Notes under the pieces: model-generated
Databases searched by the model: none
What the model was told of the DNA's origin: nothing
What the model saw: only the letters and a program-made list of their open reading frames with translations
Shown: piece by piece, positions 56,449 to 64,000 of the stretch
Layout of the letters: every line of letters begins with the position of its first letter
Numbering within the stretch: position 1 is the first letter of the stretch
Position numbers and translations under genes: made by a program
Assembly (NCBI RefSeq): GCF_002135315.1
Contig: NZ_NEGA01000019.1
Coordinates: 1-64,000, forward strand
Reading direction: 5' to 3'
Length of the DNA: 64,000 nucleotides
Source of the DNA: Acinetobacter sp. ANC 3903
GTDB lineage: Bacteria > Pseudomonadota > Gammaproteobacteria > Pseudomonadales > Moraxellaceae

Positions 56449-57807
56449 ATGTATGAACCCTACCCCGTCCCCGAACTTGTGCGAGAACATAAACAGTTCC
56501 GTTACAGCAGTTTATGGACCTTTGCCAAGCAAGATTTACGTCTGCTGGTCTTTTTATTGCTGATCTCAGGTTTAATCGGTGTAGGAATTGGGTACTTCTG
56601 GATTTTTATTTTAATCGCCTTTGCGGCGTTTTTTGCCTTGCAATTACGCTCGCTGTATCTGGTCAATGAATGGATTTCCAACCGTCCTTATGATGTGCCG
56701 CCCAGTTTAAATGGCATCTGGGGAGCCTTGCTGTTTAATGTCTATCGTTCGCAGCGTCAGGAGCGTATTGTTCAGGCAGAAATGGTCGGCCTGATTGATC
56801 GGGCGCAATCTTCACTGGTGGCGCTGGCTGAAGCGGTGGTACTGATTGATGATCTGCACCAGATTGAATGGTGGAATCCGGCCGCAGAAAAACTCCTGGG
56901 TATTCAACCGCTCGATCGTGGTCGCAATATTTTAACCATTCTGCGCCAGCCCAGTTTTATTGAATATTTCAATCATATAGATCAAGCGCCTGATGGCCTG
57001 AAAATGAAATCTTCTGCCTTTGAAGACCATTATGTGCAAGTCAAAATGACCCGATTCGGTGGAGAAAGCCGCTTATTGGTGGCCTACGATGTCACCCGCA
57101 TGCATAATCTGGAACAGATGCGCACAGATTTTGTCGACAATATTTCCCATGAGTTACGTACACCGCTTACGGTACTCAGCGGTTATATTGAAACTTTTAC
57201 CGATCAGGAAGATTTAAATCCGCGCTGGAAACGTGCCTTCGACCAGATGCAGGCACAAACCAAACGCATGAATGCCTTGGTCAATGACTTATTGTTATTG
57301 TCGCGCTTAGAAAATGATAAAAAAATCGCTAAAAATCAGATTATTGAAATGCCAAGCTTGATGAACCAGCTGTTCGATGATGCACAAGCCTATAATGTCG
57401 ACTATCACCATGCACTCAACCTCGATATTGACACTCATTGTGACCTGATCGGTTCCGAGACTGAGCTGGCCAGTGCTTTTAGCAACCTGATTACCAATGC
57501 CATTAAATACACTCCCAAAGGTGGAACCATTACCATGGGTTGGCATGATGATGGCGAACATGGCATCTTTACCGTTAAAGATACCGGCATCGGGATTGAC
57601 CCCAAACATCTGCCGCGTTTAACCGAGCGTTTTTATCGCGTTGATAGCGCGCGTAGCCGTCAAACTGGAGGAACCGGTTTAGGTCTGGCCATTGTGAAAC
57701 ATGTGCTGATGCAACACGGCGCACACCTGGAAATTGAATCGAAAGAAAATCAAGGCTCAACCTTCAAAGTCATCTTCCCTAAAGAACGCCTTTACAAACC
57801 AAACTAG
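56449..57807 (+). CDS. phoR: Phosphate regulon sensor kinase PhoR
   Basis: 452 residues. Two closely spaced membrane helices (about 31-66), no large periplasmic sensor, a PAS domain (about 118-220), and a HisKA domain with H234 in NISHELRTPLTVLSG. The ATPase domain carries the N-box (NLITNAIKYTP), DTGIGIDPKHLPRLTERFYRVD and GGTGLGLAIVKHV. It phosphorylates PhoB when phosphate is scarce. Confidence 0.95.
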   Translation: MYEPYPVPELVREHKQFRYSSLWTFAKQDLRLLVFLLLISGLIGVGIGYFWIFILIAFAAFFALQLRSLYLVNEWISNRPYDVPPSLNGIWGALLFNVYRSQRQERIVQAEMVGLIDRAQSSLVALAEAVVLIDDLHQIEWWNPAAEKLLGIQPLDRGRNILTILRQPSFIEYFNHIDQAPDGLKMKSSAFEDHYVQVKMTRFGGESRLLVAYDVTRMHNLEQMRTDFVDNISHELRTPLTVLSGYIETFTDQEDLNPRWKRAFDQMQAQTKRMNALVNDLLLLSRLENDKKIAKNQIIEMPSLMNQLFDDAQAYNVDYHHALNLDIDTHCDLIGSETELASAFSNLITNAIKYTPKGGTITMGWHDDGEHGIFTVKDTGIGIDPKHLPRLTERFYRVDSARSRQTGGTGLGLAIVKHVLMQHGAHLEIESKENQGSTFKVIFPKERLYKPN

Positions 57808-57852
57808 ACATTTCTGTTTTAATCCAGCTTTAAAGCAAGGCAGCTGACTGTA

Positions 57853-58500
57853 TTAAGTCAGGCCTTGTTCCTTGAATCTGGCTCGCTGAAAGGCAGGCCG
57901 CTCCTCAAGACGTTTCAGATACTGGGCGATATGCGGATATGAACCCGAGGTTCTGGATTGAATGGCATTGAGCGGAAACCACATCTGAATATCAGCAAAA
58001 GAAAATGATCCGGCAAAATATTCATGCTTGGATAAATAATCTTCCAAGTAAGCAATATGATCTTTTAAACGCGGGTGAATAAATCCCGCCTTCACGCCCG
58101 AAGTAATTTTGTGTGCCACCGGCTTAATCAGCCAAGGAACATGTTTGGGCACATTGCTCATCACCAGTTGCATCAGCAATAACGGCATTAAGGAACCCTC
58201 GGCATAGTGCATCCAGTAGCGGTACTGTTGCTGATCCTTTTTGGCCTTCGGTTTAAATTTCTGCGCCGTATCATAGCTTTCTTGCAGATGCTGCAAAATC
58301 ACCGCCGATTCAACAATGGTCTGATCCTCATCGGTCAAGATCGGTGCTTTAGCCAAAGGATGAACCAGCTTTAATTCAGGCGGTGCGGCAAAGCTGGGTA
58401 ACCGCTTATAAAACTTAACCTCGTAATCTTGAGCCAGTTCTTCTAAAGCCCATAAAATTCGAAAAGAGCGTGACTGATCTAGGTGGTGCAATGTAATCAT
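57853..58500 (-). CDS. Glutathione S-transferase family protein
   Basis: 215 residues: thioredoxin-like N-terminal domain (MITLHHLDQSRSFRILWALEEL; LAKAPILTDED...VESAVILQHL) with S10 as the probable glutathione-activating residue, then a helical domain with FSFADIQMWFPL. It resembles the small bacterial GSTs annotated as Gst/YfcG relatives. Monocistronic or at the head of the OsmC-pirin set on the same strand. Confidence 0.85.
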   Translation of the reverse strand: MITLHHLDQSRSFRILWALEELAQDYEVKFYKRLPSFAAPPELKLVHPLAKAPILTDEDQTIVESAVILQHLQESYDTAQKFKPKAKKDQQQYRYWMHYAEGSLMPLLLMQLVMSNVPKHVPWLIKPVAHKITSGVKAGFIHPRLKDHIAYLEDYLSKHEYFAGSFSFADIQMWFPLNAIQSRTSGSYPHIAQYLKRLEERPAFQRARFKEQGLT

Positions 58501-58597
58501 TATTTTTTGACCTCTATTTTTATATTTTGATCATAACTGATGGTCTTAAAAAATGACATTTTGCTTTGGACAAAATGTCATCGGTATCGGGTTGGAT

Positions 58598-58996
58598 TTA
58601 AAGCAGAACCGTATTAATTTCCAGACTGCGTAACAATGTCTTGGTGACTGGTGTTTTACTGCTGATCTCTAAAACTTTTTGTTTCAGTTCATCCGATAAT
58701 GGCTGGGCAAAAGACAAACGGCGCTCAATCCATTCTTTGCCTTCTTTATTGGCATTAAAATCGGCTTCCACAGAAAATTGACCTAATTCTATGCCTTTAT
58801 GACTGGCATACATGCGCAAGGTAATCATGGTGCAAGAAATCAGGCCGGAACAAATCAGGTCATAAGGTGCAGACCCTAAATCCTGCCCGCCAAAGGATTC
58901 CGGTTTATCCGTCATAAACTGGTGTTTTCCGCTTTTCATTTCACCTGACCAGGGTTCAGCCAGGCTCTGTACTTCTGCATTTGCAATAATTGCCAT
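58598..58996 (-). CDS. OsmC-family protein lacking the second cysteine
   Basis: 132 residues from the ATG at 58996. The family region APYDLICSGLISCTMITLRMYASHKGI has C49 and C55. The C-terminal motif, normally SxxCPVxxTL, reads SSKTPVTKTL, so the second active-site cysteine is replaced by Thr. The usual two-cysteine peroxidase cycle would therefore be altered. It is close to the pirin gene upstream (24 bp) and probably co-transcribed. Confidence 0.8.
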   Translation of the reverse strand: MAIIANAEVQSLAEPWSGEMKSGKHQFMTDKPESFGGQDLGSAPYDLICSGLISCTMITLRMYASHKGIELGQFSVEADFNANKEGKEWIERRLSFAQPLSDELKQKVLEISSKTPVTKTLLRSLEINTVLL

Positions 58997-59020
58997 ATTC
59001 AAACATCCTAAATTTTATTG

Positions 59021-59968
59021 TTATTTTGAGGCACGCATTTTATCGGGAAATGCGGGTGCTTCTAGGCGAGGTCCCGGATAGTCAGGAATCGTACCAAAAC
59101 GTTCATGCTGAGTAATCCAGTGGTCACGAGCTTGGCAAAGCTCTTCCTGAGTCCGCCCGACAAAGTTCCACCACAGTAATATGGGTGACTCAAAAGGTTC
59201 ACCGCCCAACAACAGTACACGACTGCCTTTGTGCAACCGGATTTCGATTTCAGTCATACCTGGCTCCAGCACCACCATGTTGTCTTCAGTCAGTTCATGA
59301 CCATTGACTTCAGCAGCACCCTCCAGCGCCATAAAGCCATATTCAAATTTTGGATTCAATTGAATTCGGGTGGTGGTGGATTCCTGCGCGGTTAAATCCA
59401 CACCCAGCAATTCGGTATGAACCTCGACCGGGGACCGGGTTTGTAAAAACTCACCTACCAATACAGTAAATTCAACCTGATCTTTTTCCACCACCGGCAG
59501 TTCAGGATAATGATCAAAACGTGGCGCCATATTGATCTTGTCATCCGGCAAGGCAATCCAGAGCTGGGCAGCATGCATATGGGTTTCACTTTCTGGTGCC
59601 ACCTCAGTATGTGAAATCCCATACCCTGCGGTCATTAAATTGACCTGTTTGGGACGAATCAGCTGTTTTGTGCCCAAGCTGTCGGTATGCATCATGGTGC
59701 CTTCAATCATCCAGGTAAAAGTCTGCAAACCAATATGTGGATGCGGCCCCACATCCAGACCATCGCCTTGAGGAAAAACCGCCGGACCTGCATGATCCAG
59801 AAAGCACCAAGCACCAATTAAACGTTTATGCCGGCTTGGCAATGCACGTTTAATTACGGTGCCCTGCCCAATTTCCGCACTACGTAAAGGAAATTCCTGA
59901 ATAAACTGATTGATATATTTTTCACAATCGTCCGAATTAGAAAGCTCTGTATAGTTGCTATTGGTCAT
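59021..59968 (-). CDS. Pirin family protein (intact)
   Basis: 315 residues from ATG 59968 (AGGA 7 bases upstream). The N-terminal cupin has the metal-site region DVGPHPHIGLQTFTWMIEG and H/E in GYGISHTEVAPE. The C-terminal pirin domain includes RVLLLGGEPFESPILLWWNFVGRTQEE. Bacterial pirins are Fe-binding, some with quercetinase activity. It is a distant relative of the pseudogene at 13510-14488. Confidence 0.87.
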   Translation of the reverse strand: MTNSNYTELSNSDDCEKYINQFIQEFPLRSAEIGQGTVIKRALPSRHKRLIGAWCFLDHAGPAVFPQGDGLDVGPHPHIGLQTFTWMIEGTMMHTDSLGTKQLIRPKQVNLMTAGYGISHTEVAPESETHMHAAQLWIALPDDKINMAPRFDHYPELPVVEKDQVEFTVLVGEFLQTRSPVEVHTELLGVDLTAQESTTTRIQLNPKFEYGFMALEGAAEVNGHELTEDNMVVLEPGMTEIEIRLHKGSRVLLLGGEPFESPILLWWNFVGRTQEELCQARDHWITQHERFGTIPDYPGPRLEAPAFPDKMRASK

Positions 59969-60296
59969 ATTCCTATCCTGAATTTCATGAACGCGACTGT
60001 TGTTGTAAGTTCTCATCTATTGTCATAAATCATATAGATTCTTCGTCATTCAGCCTATAGTTAAGTTAATACGCTGAATACCATGTATAGGACAATGTTA
60101 TTTTTGAAATTTTCTTCGAAAAACAAGGTTTAAGCGCTGTAAATTATTAACTATTTATAGCCTATTCATATGAATTTTATAGAAAAATAATTTTTTGTCA
60201 CAATTATGGCTGCCACTTGCTGGATATTCTGTATACAGATTTTTCTCCTCAGCATACTATTTCCCCCTGACCAATCTGCTATAGAAGAGGATAATC

Positions 60297-61565
60297 ATGT
60301 CCCAAGGACAGCAGGAAAATTTTCATTACTCTAAAAATCAAGAATATAATCATATTGGGAACAATGAAGATAAATATTCAAATATCGGAACTGCCATTTT
60401 ACCCAAGCGGCTGTGTACGCTCGCCAATCAAAAACAGATAGAACAACAACTAGAACATCCGACAACCCGTATTCCAGAGCAATTTCAACAATACTATCTG
60501 GACTATCAAAATAAGCACCAACGACAGTTTTTAAAATGTGTCAATTTTATTGGTCAACTGACTTTTTTAAGCTATTTCTTTGTCGATTGGGTTTTATTAC
60601 CGGACATTGGCATGCTGTCCGGTATTGCACGGCTCAGTCTTGTCATCTTGGCACTATCGGTCAACTGGCTGACTTTCCGCTACTGCAAGAATATTAAAAT
60701 TCTGGATAGTCTGTTACCGGCTTCTGTTGCAGCTGCTGCAACAATATGGCTTGAACTGCTGTATTTATCGCAGAGTCCCGTTGTGAATACGTATCTCTAC
60801 GCCAGCATCATTTTTATTTTATTGGGAAATTTATGCATACAGGTATCTTTTCGTAATTCCATTTTTAGTTCCCTGCTGATTAGTGCGGTGATTTTTAATG
60901 GCGTATTCAGGTTAGTCAGCGTCCAGGAACTGGTTTTATTTTCACTCATTTACGCGCCGGTTTTATTGCTCAGCATGTATATCAGCTGGAATAACACCTT
61001 AAATTCGAAACGCAATTTTTTGCGGGTTTTACTTAATGATTGGAACTATTACGCCTTAAGCAAACTGGCACATACCGATGAACTGACCCAGCTGTATAAC
61101 CGCCGACAATTTATGCAACTGGCTGAACACAGCATACAGCAATGGTCCAAATATAATTTGACCTGTCTATTGATGTTTGATATCGACTTTTTTAAGAATA
61201 TTAACGATACCTATGGACATGATGTGGGTGATGAAGTGCTGCGGGTACTGGCAGATATTACCCGTCGCGAAATGCGTCATGCCGATGTATTGGCCCGCTT
61301 TGGGGGCGAAGAATTTATTGCTTTGCTGCCCAACACCACACTGGAAGATGCGATTAGCATTGCCAACCGCTTATGCCGAAAAATTGAAAGCCATCAAATT
61401 TGTGTTAAAGATAAGTGCTTCTTTAATTTCAGTGTGTCGATTGGGGTATCCCAACTACAACCGAATCAAAACGATTTAAACCTGCTAATTAAAAATGCCG
61501 ATATTGCACTCTATGAAGCCAAGAAAAATGGACGTAATCAGGTAGCGATTTATACACATGAATAA
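60297..61565 (+). CDS. Membrane-bound diguanylate cyclase
   Basis: 422 residues. A soluble N-terminal stretch (1-80) is followed by six or so hydrophobic helices (about 85-235). The GGDEF domain (about 255-420) has D295 for metal, the active-site GGEEF at 336-340, and an inhibitory RxxD site (R327-D330) exactly five residues before it. The enzyme should make c-di-GMP with product inhibition. GAGGAT precedes the start. The sensor has no recognised ligand domain. Confidence 0.92.
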   Translation: MSQGQQENFHYSKNQEYNHIGNNEDKYSNIGTAILPKRLCTLANQKQIEQQLEHPTTRIPEQFQQYYLDYQNKHQRQFLKCVNFIGQLTFLSYFFVDWVLLPDIGMLSGIARLSLVILALSVNWLTFRYCKNIKILDSLLPASVAAAATIWLELLYLSQSPVVNTYLYASIIFILLGNLCIQVSFRNSIFSSLLISAVIFNGVFRLVSVQELVLFSLIYAPVLLLSMYISWNNTLNSKRNFLRVLLNDWNYYALSKLAHTDELTQLYNRRQFMQLAEHSIQQWSKYNLTCLLMFDIDFFKNINDTYGHDVGDEVLRVLADITRREMRHADVLARFGGEEFIALLPNTTLEDAISIANRLCRKIESHQICVKDKCFFNFSVSIGVSQLQPNQNDLNLLIKNADIALYEAKKNGRNQVAIYTHE

Positions 61566-61713
61566 TTAACACACGTCACTAAAAGTTTTCTTCATCGAAT
61601 CGATCTTGGTCAATTTGATAAATATGAAAACTGCGCTCGACTTGCACACCCAAACCAAACTCAATAGTTCAAAATATTTATTTCTATACTTCAAAAAATT
61701 AATTTATAAAAAT

Positions 61714-61741
61714 AAAAAAGGAAACCGAAGTGTCCTTTTTT
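61714..61741. terminator. Bidirectional terminator between DGC and guaA
   Basis: AAAAAAGGAAAC / GTGTCCTTTTTT stem with one mismatch around CGAA, with A- and T-runs on either side. Confidence 0.75.
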
Positions 61742-61785
61742 ATTGAGAGGTTTAGTTTTCACTAAACTGCCGCGCGCATCTTGCA

Positions 61786-61916
61786 CAAAATTCAAAGCAA
61801 TGCTTTGAATTTTGCTCATGGCGTAAAATCGGCTAAAAGCTAACGCTTTTAGAAATCCCTCACAGCGCTTGGCGTAATTTAGGCAAGAAGCTTCGCTTCT
61901 TGAAACCCCTAAATTA
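61786..61916. repeat. Cluster of three perfect hairpins after guaA
   Basis: Three perfect inverted repeats: 14-bp arms with a 1-nt loop (61786-61814), CTAAAAGC/GCTTTTAG (61833-61852), and CAAGAAGC/GCTTCTTG (61884-61902). The last is enclosed in TAATTTAGG/CCTAAATTA (61875-61916), whose right arm includes the guaA stop. No coding frame. Resembles a REP/BIME-like array; it may protect the guaA mRNA 3' end. Confidence 0.65.
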
Positions 61917-63482
61917 CTCCCATTCAATCGTCGCTGGTGGCTTAGATGACACGTCATATACTACACGTGAAACATCTTTAATTTCGTTCATGATACGAGT
62001 CGAAATCTTATCTACCAATTCATATGGAAGATGCGCGAAACGTGCCGTCATAAAGTCAACCGTTTCAACGGCACGAAGTGCAATCACCCATGCATAACGA
62101 CGGCCATCACCCACTACACCAACAGATTTAACCGGTTGGAATACAGCGAATGCCTGAGCAGTTTTGTCATACCAACCGCTAGCGCGAAGCTCTTGCATGA
62201 AGATGTCATCAGCCAGACGAAGAATGTCTGCATATTCTTTTTTCACTTCACCCAAAATACGCACGCCCAAACCTGGACCTGGGAACGGATGACGATAAAG
62301 CATCTCGTGCGGTAAACCTAAAGTTGTACCTAAACGGCGTACTTCATCTTTAAACAAGTCACGAATTGGCTCAACCAGTTCAAAGGCTAAATCTTCTGGT
62401 AAACCACCCACGTTGTGGTGTGATTTAATCACGTGCGCTTTACCATTTTTAGTTGCCGCAGATTCAATCACGTCAGGGTAAATTGTGCCTTGTGCAAGGA
62501 AATTTACGCCATCAAGCTTACGTGCTTCTTCAGCAAATACTTCAATGAATTCACGGCCAATGATTTTACGTTTTTTCTCAGGATCAACTTCACCTGCAAG
62601 TGCAGTCAAGAAACGTTCTTCAGCATCGGCACGAATCACACGGATACCCATGTTTTTCGCAAACATGTCCATCACTTGCTCGCCTTCGTTTAAACGAAGC
62701 AAACCGTTGTCTACGAATACGCAAGTCAATTGATCGCCAATCGCTTTATGAAGCAATGCAGCAACCACAGATGAGTCTACGCCGCCTGAAAGACCAAGCA
62801 ATACTTTTTGATCGCCAATCTGCTCACGTAATTGTTCAACACGAAGGTCGATAATATTTTCAGAGTTCCAAAGATTACGGCAACCACAGATGCTGTGTAC
62901 GAAGTTAGACAATAACTCGGCACCTTTGGCAGTATGGGTCACTTCCGGATGGAACTGCACGCCATAGAAACGGCGTTTTTCATCGCTTACCGCTGCAAAT
63001 GGACAGCTTGGTGTGCTGGCAGTAACCGAAAAACCTTCTGGAATTGCACTGACTTTATCGCCATGGCTCATCCAAACATTGAGTTTGTTTTCACCATCGT
63101 TTAAATCACCAAGAAGTTGGTCACGAACTAAAATGTCAACCGCAGCATAACCAAATTCATGTACTGTACCTGGCTCTACTTTACCGCCAAGCTGTTCAGA
63201 CATGGTTTGTAAGCCATAGCAAATACCCAATACAGGTACACCCAAGTTAAATACAACTTCAGGTGCGCGTGGACTACCTTCTTCATGAACACTTTCCGGA
63301 CCACCAGACAAGATGATACCGTTTGGATTAAATGCGCGAATGTCTTCTTCAGACATGTCATAGGCATACATTTCAGAATATACACCAGCTTCACGTACAC
63401 GACGTGCAATAAGCTGACTGTATTGAGAACCGAAATCCAAGATCAGGATGCGGTCTTCAGTGATTTGAGTATTGGTAGTCAT
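61914..63482 (-). CDS. guaA: GMP synthase (glutamine-hydrolysing)
   Basis: 522 residues from ATG 63482; a TTG three codons upstream is less likely. The class I amidotransferase domain (about 10-200) has the nucleophile in GICYGLQ and HxE in FHPEVTHT. The ATP pyrophosphatase domain has LSGGVDSSV. The C-terminal dimerisation domain ends in PPATIEWE. Converts XMP to GMP. The full length and all motifs are intact. Confidence 0.97.
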   Translation of the reverse strand: MTTNTQITEDRILILDFGSQYSQLIARRVREAGVYSEMYAYDMSEEDIRAFNPNGIILSGGPESVHEEGSPRAPEVVFNLGVPVLGICYGLQTMSEQLGGKVEPGTVHEFGYAAVDILVRDQLLGDLNDGENKLNVWMSHGDKVSAIPEGFSVTASTPSCPFAAVSDEKRRFYGVQFHPEVTHTAKGAELLSNFVHSICGCRNLWNSENIIDLRVEQLREQIGDQKVLLGLSGGVDSSVVAALLHKAIGDQLTCVFVDNGLLRLNEGEQVMDMFAKNMGIRVIRADAEERFLTALAGEVDPEKKRKIIGREFIEVFAEEARKLDGVNFLAQGTIYPDVIESAATKNGKAHVIKSHHNVGGLPEDLAFELVEPIRDLFKDEVRRLGTTLGLPHEMLYRHPFPGPGLGVRILGEVKKEYADILRLADDIFMQELRASGWYDKTAQAFAVFQPVKSVGVVGDGRRYAWVIALRAVETVDFMTARFAHLPYELVDKISTRIMNEIKDVSRVVYDVSSKPPATIEWE

Positions 63483-63598
63483 GACAAACAACTATGTAAG
63501 GCAAACGAAATAAGCGCTGCATTCTATCATTTTTCGTTGCATTAAGCACACTATTCGCACAAGGCTTGCATTCAATTGATTGCATTATATTTCGACCA

Positions 63599-63632
63599 TA
63601 AAAAAGCACCCTGTTCGAGTGCTTTTTTATTT
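63599..63632 (-). terminator. Terminator of the BOF-family gene region
   Basis: AAAAAGCAC (63601-63609) and GTGCTTTTT (63619-63627) with T-runs on both strands. Confidence 0.82.
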
Positions 63633-63750
63633 TTCAATTTTAACCGCATCTATATCTGTTGGTTCATTCAGATCAGTATCGACTTCAGCAATTACTTTCA
63701 CTTTATCAACCAGGTTCAAGCCTATCGGTTTTAACAAATCATCTTCTTCA
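63633..63750 (-). pseudogene. Degenerate partial copy of the BOF domain
   Basis: In a different frame from the upstream BOF gene, DLLKPIGLNLVDKVKVIAEV...PTDIDAVKIEK aligns with DLWRPMGLKAGDKVKVMGEV...ATDIDVVQIGK of that gene. Only the last 45 or so residues are duplicated, and the copy has no start of its own that would make a folded domain. Confidence 0.6.
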
Positions 63751-64000
63751 TCACTGCTGATTATACCAAGTCCATTTATCAGATTGATTGTCCATTTTTC
63801 CAATTTGAACCACATCGATATCCGTCGCTTGACCCGTATGGGTATCTACTTCACCCATCACCTTCACTTTATCACCTGCTTTCAAGCCCATTGGTCTCCA
63901 TAAGTCAGAATCCACTTCTATACCAATTTTGCCCGAGCTATCTTTTAGTTCAAAATGATCCTTATGGGTTTTTCTGACAATGACGCCGGAGAGCATGACC
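63751..64000 (-). CDS. YgiW/YdeI-like BOF-family protein (5' partial)
   Basis: The visible part reads VMLSGVIVRKTHKDHFELKDSSGKIGIEVDSDLWRPMG, then GDKVKVMGEVDTHTGQATDIDVV, an OB-fold of the bacterial BOF (YgiW/NirD-type) family. Members are periplasmic stress proteins with a signal peptide. The signal peptide would lie beyond the right edge, so the gene is cut by the window; an internal Met at 63996 is not the real start. Confidence 0.78.
   Translation of the reverse strand, partial: VMLSGVIVRKTHKDHFELKDSSGKIGIEVDSDLWRPMGLKAGDKVKVMGEVDTHTGQATDIDVVQIGKMDNQSDKWTWYNQQ

Noticed and set aside
61786..61916. Hairpin cluster as a CRISPR array
   Set aside because: The hairpins differ in sequence and there are no regular spacers or cas genes.

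Overview
The window is chromosomal DNA from an Acinetobacter species. The base composition is A+T-rich, and the gene content fits: an atpIBEFHAGDC operon beside a znuA / zur-znuC-znuB locus, phoB-phoR, an RcnB-like His-rich protein, and a solitary vgrG cargo locus. The genus is inferred from protein and promoter resemblance; the species cannot be told from the sequence alone.

Layout. 1-516: two tandem rrn-type promoters firing leftward, so a ribosomal RNA operon probably begins just off the left edge. 517-3026: a copper TonB receptor (OprC type) with a His-rich DUF2946 partner. 3120-6767: peptide deformylase, a LysM protein, dprA and tsaC. 6768-7189: a candidate small RNA with two consecutive terminator-like hairpins. 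7190-12169: an EamA exporter with a divergent AraC regulator, two paralogous lipoproteins, a glutathione peroxidase, an RcnB-like protein and a 264-bp MITE-like element. 12244-16598: adhP, then a decayed stretch (pirin pseudogene, frameshifted P-loop kinase, a relic of a second kinase copy) interleaved with unknown genes. 17351-24552: the complete F1Fo ATP synthase operon with a strong sigma70 promoter. 24723-27769: zinc uptake genes around a palindromic Zur box. 27889-29589: LysE exporter and DyP peroxidase. 29651-34450: vgrG, a pesticin/lysozyme-like effector and an LprI-like immunity candidate, translationally coupled. 34671-37332: a methionine-type aminotransferase and a MATE pump.

37379-53434 is the most coherent accessory system. 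It is an organosulfur-scavenging regulon with three tandem flavin monooxygenase paralogues of the NtaA/SnaA/DszA type, an SsuB ATPase with an SsuF-like molbindin, an SfnR-like sigma54 activator, and an eight-gene outer-to-inner-membrane uptake operon (porin, two binding proteins, MFS carrier, three permeases, one ATPase). Sigma54 (-24/-12) sites can be read in front of each of the three monooxygenases and in front of the uptake operon, so one activator could switch on four transcription units.

53705-64000: an SDR with a divergent TetR regulator sharing a palindromic operator, phoB-phoR behind two Pho boxes, GST, OsmC and an intact pirin, a diguanylate cyclase with an I-site, guaA followed by a cluster of hairpins, and a BOF-family protein that runs off the right edge and is followed by a degenerate partial copy of itself.
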